A DNA stretch of 36,106 bases from Spirochaetales bacterium. Its GTDB lineage: Bacteria > Spirochaetota > GWE2-31-10 > MWDO01. Positions 24,642 to 34,307 of the stretch are shown here, one piece after another; position 1 is the first letter of the stretch; each line of letters begins with the position of its first letter. The translations under genes and the position numbers were made by a program. The notes below the pieces were generated by a model. It saw nothing but the letters and a program-made list of their open reading frames with translations, ran no database searches and was not told where the DNA came from. The stretch is taken from contig JAFYAI010000147.1 in assembly GCA_017540815.1 (NCBI GenBank), forward strand, positions 1 through 36,106, given 5' to 3'.

Positions 24642-25877
24642 TCACTCACGCTTTTCGTACTCTGTCTCGACACTGAACATGTGATCATCGAAAAACTTGA
24701 ATCCTTTCAGCCGCTTCAACAGCGTCGTGAATATAATCTTGAAGATAGACACAATCGGCACAGCAAAGAGCAGTCCAAGGAAGCCAAACAGTTTGCCGCC
24801 TGCAATAATACTGATGAATACTACCATCCCGGGCAGAGCAACACTGCTGCCGAGTATCACCGGCTTGATAAACTGATCAAGTATCTGTGCAATGATGATG
24901 ACCAGTGACATATTAATGATATTAGGACTCCAGGCGATGAATCGATAATTAAGATCTATTAACTCAAATCCCGGCATAACAAGAGCGACCACAAATCCCA
25001 AAGCCGGACCAAAATAAGGTATAGCATTCAATATGCCGACGATGAGTCCTCCGATAAGAGCAGGAGCAACTTTCACACCACACATATACCAGCCGAATGT
25101 CACAATGAGACCTATGACGATAGACTCCATGATTGTGCCTTTGATATACTGACTGAATGCGTCGGCTATCTCATGCCAAGTCGTCACTACGACCTCGAAG
25201 TATTTATTGGGGATGTATGACAGCAGCTTACGCTCGAAGTCTCTGCCGCTTATCAGCAGGAAAGCAAGCACAACCGTAGCAACGAATATTATCGAGAATG
25301 CACTGGTCAGTCCCGAGAACATCTTCTTGATATTGGATGCTCCGCCGAACAGCCGCGAGATAAATGCCGAATCGGTTAAGATATTCTCACCGTTTGACGA
25401 GAACACATTCTTGATCGCTTCGAGTGAAAACATTGACTTGAAAAGTCCGTCAACAGGTTCAAACATCTCACTTGCATCGATATTGAACTTAGTCTGGACA
25501 AAAGTCTGCAATGATTCGCGGAATCCTGTATATCCGGCACTGAGTCTCTCACCCAGCCTGCTGATGTCATTCATATTAGGTATCATATTGCGGATGCCTA
25601 AGAACAGCAGAACGGCGATGGCACTGATAATCACAAATACAATAACAGCAGCCCAGCCTGACGGTATCGCACGCCTCTCAAATGCAGACACCATCGGAGA
25701 TGCTATACAGAATATTATCACCGCAATAAGTATCGAACTCATCAGAGGCAAAACTGCAAGGAATGCCAGCACTGAGATACTCACGATCAAAAGGAAAAAA
25801 ACAAGCTTGATATAGTTAATCTTCAGATGCGATTTGCGGATATATCCGATCGGAGATAAAGAGTCCTTATTGTCCAT
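24642..25877 (-). CDS. AI-2E family transporter (YdiK/PerM/TqsA-type permease)
   Basis: 411 residues, with paired N-terminal helices (VFFLLIVSISVLAFLAVLPL and following), a cytoplasm-facing middle with helical amphipathic stretches, and a C-terminal block of helices with ALIGGLIVGILNAIPYFGP and FLGLLFAVPIVSIFK, both hallmarks of PF01594. Members have been tied to autoinducer-2 export, cation/proton exchange or other efflux, so the substrate here is open. AGGGGA lies just before ATG 25877, 12 nt after the cyclic-nucleotide-binding protein gene, so the pair is co-transcribed and may be functionally linked. Confidence 0.88.
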   Translation of the reverse strand: MDNKDSLSPIGYIRKSHLKINYIKLVFFLLIVSISVLAFLAVLPLMSSILIAVIIFCIASPMVSAFERRAIPSGWAAVIVFVIISAIAVLLFLGIRNMIPNMNDISRLGERLSAGYTGFRESLQTFVQTKFNIDASEMFEPVDGLFKSMFSLEAIKNVFSSNGENILTDSAFISRLFGGASNIKKMFSGLTSAFSIIFVATVVLAFLLISGRDFERKLLSYIPNKYFEVVVTTWHEIADAFSQYIKGTIMESIVIGLIVTFGWYMCGVKVAPALIGGLIVGILNAIPYFGPALGFVVALVMPGFELIDLNYRFIAWSPNIINMSLVIIIAQILDQFIKPVILGSSVALPGMVVFISIIAGGKLFGFLGLLFAVPIVSIFKIIFTTLLKRLKGFKFFDDHMFSVETEYEKRE

Positions 25878-25889
25878 AACATCCCCTTA

Positions 25890-26642
25890 TTATTTTTTCC
25901 TGTTCTCGTCGGACAATTCGCCGTCCATCATCTGCTTGAAAGAGAACACTTCTGATCGAAGCTCTTTATTCTCATTCTTTATCTTAACCAAGTCATTATT
26001 AGTGCCTTTTAGTCTGCCGCTTAATATCCACGACAGATTAGACATTATCTTATATCCGATTAATGGGATCTTATCAAACAGGCTCTGTATCTCTGAACGA
26101 AACAGCATCAGCACTTCGGAGTCCTGCGAACACAATGCGTCTGTCGAACGGGGCGAGTCATCCATCAATGACATCTCTCCGAACATATTGCCTTCATTAA
26201 GTGTAGCGATGATAATATCGTGTTTCTCACTGTTGGGTCTATCCTGGATGGTTTTCTGGATCATCACCTGCCCGGACTTAATGTAGAATAACGCAGAACC
26301 GGGATTACCTTCACGGAACAGATATTCACCGGCAGTATATTTGCGGTAATAGAAGAGATTGGCGACTTTCTTGAACTCATCTTCAGATAAACCGTGGAAG
26401 AGTGTAAGCTGCTTAGGAGAATCCTCCTTAGTCTTATTGAACAGTTTGCCGACAAGTTTCTTCAGATCTTCTTTAGAGAATCTCTTATTTTCTTTCAGAT
26501 CGATCTGAGCATAATAATGCTCTGACGCACCATAATACGCTTTCGCTTCATCGGTCAAGTGATTCATATTATCCTCATCGCGTACTGCCACGATCGGACG
26601 CTTTGCATCATCGTTTTTTTTGCCATGTCCAAACAATCCCAT
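25890..26642 (-). CDS. Cyclic-nucleotide-binding domain protein without a DNA-binding domain
   Basis: 250 residues from ATG 26642 (AAGGAG 6 nt upstream). Residues ~95-215 form a CRP-type cyclic-nucleotide-binding domain: LFHGLSEDEFKKVANLF, AGEYLFREGNPGSALFYIKS, and a phosphate-binding cassette FGEMSLMDDSPRSTDA that keeps the Glu and Arg needed for cNMP. No helix-turn-helix follows; the C-terminus is a charged helical stretch (NDLVKIKNENKELRSEV) that may form a coiled coil. It is therefore more likely a regulator of a partner protein than a transcription factor. The obvious candidate partner is the AI-2E permease encoded 12 nt downstream. Confidence 0.85.
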   Translation of the reverse strand: MGLFGHGKKNDDAKRPIVAVRDEDNMNHLTDEAKAYYGASEHYYAQIDLKENKRFSKEDLKKLVGKLFNKTKEDSPKQLTLFHGLSEDEFKKVANLFYYRKYTAGEYLFREGNPGSALFYIKSGQVMIQKTIQDRPNSEKHDIIIATLNEGNMFGEMSLMDDSPRSTDALCSQDSEVLMLFRSEIQSLFDKIPLIGYKIMSNLSWILSGRLKGTNNDLVKIKNENKELRSEVFSFKQMMDGELSDENRKK

Positions 26643-26664
26643 CTCAGACTCCTTGTATAAGTAT

Positions 26665-26693
26665 ATTGTAATACTTTTATAACAGAAAATCAA
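26665..26693 (-). promoter_or_regulatory. Candidate promoter of the cNMP-binding/AI-2E operon
   Basis: On the - strand TTGATT (26693-26688), 17-nt spacer, TACAAT (26670-26665). The -10 box is bracketed by a short inverted repeat, AGTAT and ATACT, which could be an operator or chance. Confidence 0.5.
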
Positions 26694-26713
26694 TGAGAAT
26701 TTTAAAAATTCAT

Positions 26714-26750
26714 AAAAAAAGCATTTATCCGACGGATAAATGCTTTTTTT
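26714..26750. terminator. Bidirectional intrinsic terminator
   Basis: 17-bp arms (A-run plus GCATTTATCC; GGATAAATGC plus T-run) around a GAC loop. It ends the CotH gene transcript before the promoter of the next - strand operon. Confidence 0.9.
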
Positions 26751-26789
26751 TATTAATAGTCATATCATTATTTGATTATGATATTACGG

Positions 26790-28673
26790 TTAATATTGAA
26801 GAATAAAATTGTCGGTTCCATAACTTGCAGGCAGGGCATATTCATCTTTACGCTCCTTTGCTCCGATCCACTTGCCGTCGTCGGAACCGTCATCGAGCCA
26901 ATATTTGAACTGAACTCCCTGCTGAGCATAATTATTACTGAGCGTCAAAGTCCATACATTGTCAGATTGTATAAAGTGATATATCACTTTAACATCATCC
27001 CATGAAGAGTTTCCCCAAACGTTGAACTCTCCTTTTATGTACAGATCATCCGTGTGTTCTGCCATCGAGATGCCGCCGAGATCATACATATCCGGATCAA
27101 ATGTGAATATAACATCATCACCGCTTTCCTCATAACCGACTACATCGACTGACGGAGGATTGACTGCATCATTGATAGCATCACAGCGAAGTGTGAAGTA
27201 GTTGTTCTCATCTGTCAGGAAATTATACAGAGACGACGGCTTGCCTTTTGTCATAGACCAATCACTTGCTCCGTCTTTGGAGGCATGCCAATCGGCATCA
27301 TAAGTTGATGTATCGCAATATTGCTCTATCAGTGCATACCATGCATTAATGCGGGACTGACTTGCTGATAATGTCAGATATTCCTTATCATCCGATGCAA
27401 GATCAGCAAGATATTGCTTATATTTGGTAAGATACTCATCTACATCGAGAATTTTCTTAACAAGCACGGCATTATCCGTTCCCCACTCCAGTGGATTCTG
27501 CTCAGCAGGATGCTGCATAAGTCCGTCATTGGGAGCACCGAGGCTGTTATCATAGTCATAAGGGACAAAATGAGCTTTGCCATCGGTATCGAAGTAAAAA
27601 TAATAGTTATTGAAGTTTCTCCAAATATCATCCCACATTCCACAGGCTACATCGACAGCAAGAGCTTTAAGGAAACCGTCAACATCGAATGCGGAAGCAA
27701 TCCAAGACTTAAACTCATCGCCTGACTTGCTTTTGAGATTAGAGATAAATGTCTTAAACTGTGTTATCGCTTTTGCTTTCGTTGTCTCATCATCTTCGTT
27801 GGTCTTGAGACTGTAGACCGGCGTATGCGATGCCGTATCAACACCAAAGAGTATAGAGGATGTGCTGTTCATATCGGCACGACCGTCACTCTGATACAGA
27901 CATTTCCAGAGATTTCCGTCATCGCCTTTGAATACTCCTGCAGCCACACGCTCTTTGAGATACTGTTTATCGATTGATTCTATCGACTTATACATTCCGA
28001 AGTAAGCCTCGTCTTTGCTGCCAACTTTGATATACAGCTTAGAATACGAACATCTCGGAGCAGTCAGTACACCAAACCGCTTAAACAAATCATAACAATA
28101 AACTTCCTGCACATAACTTGCATCGCTAAGCATATATTTGAGATTCATAGCCTTTGCTGCACGCTCCAAATGATGTTCTGTATCATCGACATTTTTATTG
28201 AACTTCAGTTTGAAATGAGCCTGCTGATAATCGCCGCTGCTGTTCTGCGGAGCACGGAAACTCGTATTACCGCGGTTTTTAATGCCGATATTGGACATTG
28301 TATAAGTCTTATCGCCTTTTTTATAAACAAAATCACATGACGAATACAATGTTTTGTCGTAAACAGTCCAACTTTTAGTATTGCCATTTCCATCAGTGGC
28401 TGTTACTTTTTTATTGGAGTTACTGACAAGAGTATTCCATTGTTCATCGGTGAATGTCAAATGCACCTCACCGAGTGTCGTATTGTCATACAGTGCATTA
28501 AGAGCGGCTGTACGGGATATGGTCCTCTTCTCTTTGTTGTCTCCGCCGCCGGCTGAGCCGCCATTATTATCAGAGCCGCCGTTATTAGCGGAGCTGCCGC
28601 TGCTCAGAACAGTGCATCCCGACAAAATGCCGACGAGCATAATAAATAAAAGAAATCTGAAAGTCTGTTTCAT
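26790..28673 (-). CDS. CotH-kinase family lipoprotein with C-terminal beta-sandwich domain
   Basis: 627 residues. Signal peptide with lipobox ILSGC (lipid anchor Cys20), then a Gly/Ser/Asn-rich tether to about residue 50. The CotH domain (PF08757) follows: LGEVHLTFTDEQWNTL, IGIKNRGNTSF, HFKLKFNK, YVQEVYCYDLFKRFGV, FGMYKSIESID, and the acidic metal-site region WRNFNNYYFYFD with FVPYDYDNSLG. Known CotH proteins are atypical kinases that phosphorylate spore-coat proteins; bacterial lipoprotein versions are mostly uncharacterised. The last ~85 residues (LYIKGEFNVWGNSSWDD, QFKYWLDDGSDD) resemble an E-set/CBM48-like glycan-binding module. It has its own promoter and terminator. Confidence 0.87.
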   Translation of the reverse strand: MKQTFRFLLFIMLVGILSGCTVLSSGSSANNGGSDNNGGSAGGGDNKEKRTISRTAALNALYDNTTLGEVHLTFTDEQWNTLVSNSNKKVTATDGNGNTKSWTVYDKTLYSSCDFVYKKGDKTYTMSNIGIKNRGNTSFRAPQNSSGDYQQAHFKLKFNKNVDDTEHHLERAAKAMNLKYMLSDASYVQEVYCYDLFKRFGVLTAPRCSYSKLYIKVGSKDEAYFGMYKSIESIDKQYLKERVAAGVFKGDDGNLWKCLYQSDGRADMNSTSSILFGVDTASHTPVYSLKTNEDDETTKAKAITQFKTFISNLKSKSGDEFKSWIASAFDVDGFLKALAVDVACGMWDDIWRNFNNYYFYFDTDGKAHFVPYDYDNSLGAPNDGLMQHPAEQNPLEWGTDNAVLVKKILDVDEYLTKYKQYLADLASDDKEYLTLSASQSRINAWYALIEQYCDTSTYDADWHASKDGASDWSMTKGKPSSLYNFLTDENNYFTLRCDAINDAVNPPSVDVVGYEESGDDVIFTFDPDMYDLGGISMAEHTDDLYIKGEFNVWGNSSWDDVKVIYHFIQSDNVWTLTLSNNYAQQGVQFKYWLDDGSDDGKWIGAKERKDEYALPASYGTDNFILQY

Positions 28674-28709
28674 AAAAAATATTCCTTATAATATAGAATT
28701 ACCATATAC

Positions 28710-28738
28710 AATATATCATATTCATAAAATGTTTTCAA
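28710..28738 (-). promoter_or_regulatory. Candidate promoter of the CotH lipoprotein gene
   Basis: On the - strand TTGAAA (28738-28733), 17-nt spacer, TATATT (28715-28710). Predicted leader of about 30 nt carrying AGGAA before ATG 28673. Confidence 0.55.
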
Positions 28739-28803
28739 GCAGGATTTAAATTTTTTGCCATGATTTTACAGAAATTCATCATCCGTCGGCAGGCAAATAA
28801 CAT

Positions 28804-28832
28804 TTGACAAAAATCAAAAAATGAGTTAGAAT
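28804..28832 (+). promoter_or_regulatory. Promoter of uvrA
   Basis: TTGACA at 28804-28809, 17-nt spacer, TAGAAT at 28827-28832. GGAG at 28854-28857 is 7 nt before ATG 28865. Confidence 0.75.
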
Positions 28833-28842
28833 AGTTCTAACT
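28824..28842. promoter_or_regulatory. Palindrome over the uvrA -10 box, putative operator
   Basis: AGTTAGAA and TTCTAACT form perfect 8-bp arms separated by TAG, covering the -10 box and the predicted start site. Position fits a repressor site, and uvrA is an SOS gene in many bacteria. It does not match the SOS boxes I know. A T-run after it mimics a terminator, but it overlaps the transcript start. Confidence 0.5.
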
Positions 28843-28864
28843 TTTTTTAACTCGGAGCATCACA

Positions 28865-31702
28865 ATGACACCGGCACAATCATCCCTCAACAATAACCAG
28901 ATCGTTATCCGCGGAGCAAGAGAACACAATCTGAAAAACATCGACATAACTCTGCCGCGTGATAAGATGATAGTCGTGTCAGGTGTGTCAGGTTCAGGCA
29001 AGTCATCACTGGCATTCGACACGATATATGCTGAAGGTCAGCGACGGTATGTCGAGTCACTGTCCAGTTATGCCCGTATGTTCCTCGGTCAGATGGAGAA
29101 GCCGGATCTCGACTATATCGGCGGACTCAGTCCGGCTATCGCTATCGAGCAGAAGACCACTGCCCGCAATCCGCGTTCGACAGTCGCCACTGTTACCGAG
29201 ATATACGACTATATGCGTCTGTTATTCGCCCGGATTGGCAAGCCATTCTGCTATAACTGCGGTAAGCCTATTGAGGGGCAGACTGTTGATCAGATGATAG
29301 AGAAGATACTGCTCCATCCGGAAGGCACTAAGATCATGATAATGGCTCCCGTTGCACGGAACAAGAAGGGCGAGTTCCAGAATGTATTCGCCGATGCGGT
29401 GAAAGCCGGATATAACCGTGTCATCGTGGACGGTCAGATGCACTCTCTCGAAGAGAAGATTACCCTTGAGAAGAACATTCGGCATACGATACTCATCGTC
29501 GTAGACCGCATCAAGATAAAATCCGACATCCGCAAGAGGCTGGCAGACTCTATCGAAACTGCGATAGGCATTACTGACGGTCTGATTGCTGTGGACTTCG
29601 ACGGTCAGATCGAGTACTTCTCCGAAAAATTTGCCTGCACGGACTGCGGGATCAGTTATCCTGAGATACAGCCGCGTATCTTCTCATTCAACAATCCTCT
29701 CGGAGCGTGTGAAACATGCAACGGTATCGGCGAGACGAGTGAGTTCAGTCTCAATAAGATTATCCCTGATAAACGCCTGTCTCTCAACGAGGGAGCGATC
29801 CTTACTCATCAGCCGAAACAGGCAACTTACTATAATACAATAATCGCTGTAAGTCACCATTTCGGATTTGACCTTGATACGCCATTCGAGGAACTTGATG
29901 ACAAGGCAAAGAATGTCCTCATCTACGGCGACAAAGAAGAGGTGAACTTCGTCTATCGCTCCAAGAATGGCAAGAGCGTCTGGGAATACAACCAGCCGTA
30001 TCACGGCATTATCGAAGACCTGAAGCGGCGTTACCGTGAGACAGGCAGCAGTTTTATCCGCGAATGGCTGGAGACATTTATGACTGTGCAAACTTGTCCG
30101 AAATGCGGCGGCAAGCGTCTGTCACCTATCCCGCTGTCTGTTCGCATAGCAGGCAAAAACATCTACGAAGTAACATGCCTGTCCGTCACAGAATGTCTGT
30201 CTTATATGAAATCTCTCACACTCGATGAGACTGAGAAGATCATCGCCGGTCAGATAGTCAAAGAGATCATCTCACGGCTGCAGTTCCTCTCTGATGTCGG
30301 GCTTGAGTATCTGACTCTTGACCGCAAAGCAGCAACTCTCTCAGGCGGTGAAGCTCAGAGAATACGGCTGGCAACGCAGATCGGATCTCGCCTTGTAGGA
30401 GTCCTCTACATCCTTGATGAGCCGACTATCGGTCTGCATCAGCGTGACAATGACAAACTCCTTACATCTCTTATGGAACTGCGTGACCTCGGCAATACAC
30501 TCGTCGTCGTAGAGCATGACGAGCAGGTCATACGCAGTGCCGACTATGTAGTAGAGATGGGCCCCGGAGCCGGCGAGCATGGCGGACAGGTCATCTCACA
30601 AGGCACTCCGGAGCAGATAGCAGCAGATACCAACTCTGTCACAGGGAGATTCCTTAGCGGAGCAGATACTATCCCTGTGCCAACAGTTCGCCGTCCCGGC
30701 AATGGCAAATATATCGATATAATCGGAGCGAACCTCCACAATATACATAATCTGAATGTCAGGATCCCTCTCGGTGAGATGACCGTCGTAACAGGTGTAT
30801 CCGGCTCAGGCAAATCGACATTGATCAACGATATACTGTATCCATACTTATGCAACAGGCTAAACCATGGCAGCCGTGAAGAAGTCGGCTTCGACAAGAT
30901 AGTCGGCATAGAGTCTCTTGACAAAGTGATAAACATTGACCAGACTCCGATCGGACGGACACCGCGGTCCAATCCGGCAACTTATGTGGAAGTATTCACT
31001 CATATCCGCAATCTGTTCGCAGCGACCGAAGAAGCCAAATACAGAGGATACTCTGCGGGGAGATTTTCATTTAATACAAAAGGCGGACGATGCGAGCACT
31101 GTCAGGGTGACGGCGAGTTAAAGATAGAGATGCACTTCCTGCCGGATGTCTATGTCAAATGTCCGGTCTGCAAAGGCCGCAGATTCAACAAAGAAACTAT
31201 GGAAGTCAAATACAAAGGCTACTCGATCGCTGATGTACTGGAGATGACTATCGATCAGGCATGCGAAGTATTCGCCAACCAGCCGCCGATCATGCGTAAA
31301 CTACAGACACTGCACGATGTAGGACTGGGATATATCAGACTGGGACAGTCATCTCTTACACTGTCAGGCGGAGAAGCTCAGCGGGTCAAACTCGCTCTGG
31401 AACTGTCCAAACCCGGCACAGGCAAAACTGTATACATCCTTGATGAGCCTACGACAGGTCTGCATTTCGCCGATGTCAAGCAGCTAATCAGTGTCCTGCA
31501 GAAACTTGTCTCCAATGGCAATACAATGATAATAATCGAGCATAATCTCGATGTGATAAAAACAGCAGACCACATTATCGATCTCGGACCTGAAGGCGGT
31601 ACAGGCGGCGGCACGATAGTCGCAGAAGGCACACCGGAAGAGATAGCCGCCTGCGAGCAGTCATATACAGGACATTATCTGAAAGAACTTCTCCATAAAT
31701 AA
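28865..31702 (+). CDS. uvrA: UvrABC excinuclease subunit A
   Basis: Damage-recognition ATPase of nucleotide-excision repair; a dimer loads UvrB on lesions. 945 residues, a typical length. Two ABC modules are complete: Walker [11 protein letters not shown] near residue 40 and [10 protein letters not shown] near 645; signature [12 protein letters not shown] and [12 protein letters not shown]; Walker [16 protein letters not shown] and [12 protein letters not shown]. Zinc sites CTDCGISY with CETCNG, and [11 protein letters not shown] with CPVCKG, are intact. The region downstream of ATG 28865 ([20 protein letters not shown]) is the canonical N-terminus. It is a single-gene unit between its own promoter and terminator. 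Confidence 0.98.
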   Translation: MTPAQSSLNNNQIVIRGAREHNLKNIDITLPRDKMIVVSGVSGSGKSSLAFDTIYAEGQRRYVESLSSYARMFLGQMEKPDLDYIGGLSPAIAIEQKTTARNPRSTVATVTEIYDYMRLLFARIGKPFCYNCGKPIEGQTVDQMIEKILLHPEGTKIMIMAPVARNKKGEFQNVFADAVKAGYNRVIVDGQMHSLEEKITLEKNIRHTILIVVDRIKIKSDIRKRLADSIETAIGITDGLIAVDFDGQIEYFSEKFACTDCGISYPEIQPRIFSFNNPLGACETCNGIGETSEFSLNKIIPDKRLSLNEGAILTHQPKQATYYNTIIAVSHHFGFDLDTPFEELDDKAKNVLIYGDKEEVNFVYRSKNGKSVWEYNQPYHGIIEDLKRRYRETGSSFIREWLETFMTVQTCPKCGGKRLSPIPLSVRIAGKNIYEVTCLSVTECLSYMKSLTLDETEKIIAGQIVKEIISRLQFLSDVGLEYLTLDRKAATLSGGEAQRIRLATQIGSRLVGVLYILDEPTIGLHQRDNDKLLTSLMELRDLGNTLVVVEHDEQVIRSADYVVEMGPGAGEHGGQVISQGTPEQIAADTNSVTGRFLSGADTIPVPTVRRPGNGKYIDIIGANLHNIHNLNVRIPLGEMTVVTGVSGSGKSTLINDILYPYLCNRLNHGSREEVGFDKIVGIESLDKVINIDQTPIGRTPRSNPATYVEVFTHIRNLFAATEEAKYRGYSAGRFSFNTKGGRCEHCQGDGELKIEMHFLPDVYVKCPVCKGRRFNKETMEVKYKGYSIADVLEMTIDQACEVFANQPPIMRKLQTLHDVGLGYIRLGQSSLTLSGGEAQRVKLALELSKPGTGKTVYILDEPTTGLHFADVKQLISVLQKLVSNGNTMIIIEHNLDVIKTADHIIDLGPEGGTGGGTIVAEGTPEEIAACEQSYTGHYLKELLHK

Positions 31703-31738
31703 TAAAAAATGCTGTGCTTTGGCACAGCATTTTTTATT
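31701..31738. terminator. Bidirectional intrinsic terminator
   Basis: 17-bp arms with the GC-rich core GCTGTGC and GCACAGC, loop TTTG, A- and T-tracts at the ends. It serves both uvrA (+) and the operon converging from the right (-). Confidence 0.92.
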
Positions 31739-31740
31739 AT

Positions 31741-32157
31741 TTAGAACTTAATCGTTGTCTTACCGTCAACTTTTACTTCGCCGTTCTGATCCTCGATCCA
31801 TACTTTGAAGTCTGCAAGTTTCTCGCCTTCTTTCTCATATTTCTTCTTGAATGTGCCTTTAGCCGTAAGGACATCTCCGGGCTTAGTCATTGCTTTGAAT
31901 GTGACATTGTATGCTTTGATATTCTTAATGCCTGCCCAGCTGCTTATCGCCTGCCCGAGCATACCCATAACCAACATCCCGTGAGCGATAGTGCCGTCAA
32001 GTCCGGCAGCCTTAGCCTTCTCAGGAACTGTATGGATAGGATTGAAATCACCGGATGCACCTGCATATCGGACAAGCTGCACCTGCTCGATCGGCTCTTT
32101 AGTCAGACTCGGCATCTCATAACCTGCTGCCAACTCATCATAATTTGGTAAACTCAT
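31741..32157 (-). CDS. MaoC-like dehydratase, HadB-type subunit
   Basis: 138 residues, a single hot-dog fold of the MaoC/R-specific enoyl-CoA hydratase family. The catalytic motif ASGDFNPIH (Asp and His of the hydratase dyad) and AHGMLVMGMLG are complete. Start ATG 32157 has AGGAG 5 nt upstream; the GTG six bases earlier is not used. It lies 9 nt after a second MaoC-like gene whose protein matches the non-catalytic partner type, as in mycobacterial HadA/HadB. Expected role: dehydration of (R)-3-hydroxyacyl-CoA or -ACP, in fatty-acid or lipid precursor metabolism. Substrate carrier and chain length are unknown. Confidence 0.82.
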   Translation of the reverse strand: MSLPNYDELAAGYEMPSLTKEPIEQVQLVRYAGASGDFNPIHTVPEKAKAAGLDGTIAHGMLVMGMLGQAISSWAGIKNIKAYNVTFKAMTKPGDVLTAKGTFKKKYEKEGEKLADFKVWIEDQNGEVKVDGKTTIKF

Positions 32158-32166
32158 ATTCACTCC

Positions 32167-32607
32167 TTATTCCTGATTAACCACTACTACCGTCATCTTG
32201 GCAATGAGTACCTCTTTGCCCTCTCGGGTAAATACCGACTTGAATGTGACCATCTCCATTCCACCGACATCCTTCATCGAATCAACGCTGAATGTGCCAA
32301 CCAACTCATCGCCGGGATATATCACATCGAGATACTGATAGTCCTCTTTGGCATGGAGTAGCCGTGTCGTATCAAGCCCGATCAGCTGCATAGTAGACCA
32401 CAGGTCCTGATTGCCCCAAAAGTTCATCACTGTCGGAAATGTCATTGGAGCGGGAGTATCTTTGTAGCCCTGACTAATCGCATAATCCTTATCGAAGAAC
32501 AAAGGATTATTATCGCCGATAGCCATACATAATTCCTTGATCTTGCATCGCTCAACAAGGAACTTAAAAGGCGGGAACTCCTTGCCCTCATAATCGAAAT
32601 TTAACAT
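32167..32607 (-). CDS. MaoC-like dehydratase N-terminal-domain protein, HadA-type subunit
   Basis: 146 residues of the FAS1-DH/MaoC N-terminal-half type (PF13452). RCKIKELCMAIGDNNPLFFD stands where the catalytic motif would be but has Asn-Asn-Pro-Leu-Phe instead of the Asn-Pro-Ile-His pattern, so this subunit is probably structural or substrate-binding. APMTFPTVMNFWG and the YQYLDVIYPGDELVGTF strand follow the family. A GAGG site is 5 nt before ATG. It lies 15 nt after fliG and 9 nt before the HadB-type gene; a heterodimer of the two is the natural reading. Confidence 0.78.
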   Translation of the reverse strand: MLNFDYEGKEFPPFKFLVERCKIKELCMAIGDNNPLFFDKDYAISQGYKDTPAPMTFPTVMNFWGNQDLWSTMQLIGLDTTRLLHAKEDYQYLDVIYPGDELVGTFSVDSMKDVGGMEMVTFKSVFTREGKEVLIAKMTVVVVNQE

Positions 32608-32622
32608 ATATACCTCACTATA

Positions 32623-33693
<1,071 letters not shown>

Positions 33694-33712
33694 GCTCCCC
33701 TCTTTGCATTCA

Positions 33713-34300
33713 TTAGTCTATTCTGTTTCTATAATCAGTATTCATATATACTATCTGATCGTACATCTTCCACGCAGCAGTTGTTCCGCCGAAGTGCATC
33801 GTCAATGCCAATCCCAAATCTATCGCTGTCCCCATTCCTCGGCTTGTGAAGATCTCACCATCCTGCACAACCGGCAGATCCGGTCGGAATGAACCGCCAT
33901 TGTCAATCTTATCCTCAAATCCCGGATAACAGGTAAACTGCTTGCCGTCAAGAACTCCGGCAGAATACAGCACAAACGGAGCGGCACATATCGCAGCCAA
34001 TGTCTTGCCGTCATTAGCGAACTGCTGCAGCATAGCCCTGAGCGGCATAAATGCGTTCAGATTCTTAGTGCCGACTCCTCCGCCGGGCAGGAAGATCATA
34101 TCATATCCGCTTATCATATCCTCATCAAACAGTTCATCTGCCATAAATGTAATGCCATGCGAACTGTGTATCTCCTTATGACCCATTATCGAGAATGTCG
34201 TCACAGAGAATATATCACTGCTGCGTCTCAATAAGTCAATCACAACTATAGCCTCTGACTCTTCAACGCCATCGGCAAGCATCACTGCAACTTTAACCAT
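33713..34300 (-). CDS. DJ-1/PfpI family protein (YajL/ThiJ-like)
   Basis: 195 residues from ATG 34300 (AGTGAGGTG upstream); a longer reading to 34366 would run into the preceding gene. KVAVMLADGVEESEAIVVID carries the conserved Glu, MIFLPGGGVGTKNL the glycine loop, and LAAICAAPFVLYSAGVLDGK the nucleophilic elbow with the reactive Cys, as in DJ-1 and YajL. The C-terminal IFTSRGMGTAIDLGLAL fits too. Members act in protein/glyoxal repair or oxidative-stress protection; the exact activity is not resolved by sequence. It is 7 nt after the preceding gene and 19 nt before fliG, so it is co-transcribed. Confidence 0.9.
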   Translation of the reverse strand: MVKVAVMLADGVEESEAIVVIDLLRRSSDIFSVTTFSIMGHKEIHSSHGITFMADELFDEDMISGYDMIFLPGGGVGTKNLNAFMPLRAMLQQFANDGKTLAAICAAPFVLYSAGVLDGKQFTCYPGFEDKIDNGGSFRPDLPVVQDGEIFTSRGMGTAIDLGLALTMHFGGTTAAWKMYDQIVYMNTDYRNRID

Positions 34301-34307
34301 TGTCACC

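Noticed and set aside
24628..24643. Perfect AT-only palindrome at the end of the AI-2E gene
   Set aside because: A-run/T-run self-complementarity without G-C pairs; too weak to call a terminator or binding site.
25207..25815. 202-codon + strand open frame
   Set aside because: It is antisense to the AI-2E permease, serine/isoleucine-rich with no recognisable motif; a shadow of the real gene.
28824..28848. Terminator or attenuator before uvrA (stem followed by T-run)
   Set aside because: The stem overlaps the -10 box and start site, so it is not in the transcript; an operator reading is preferred.
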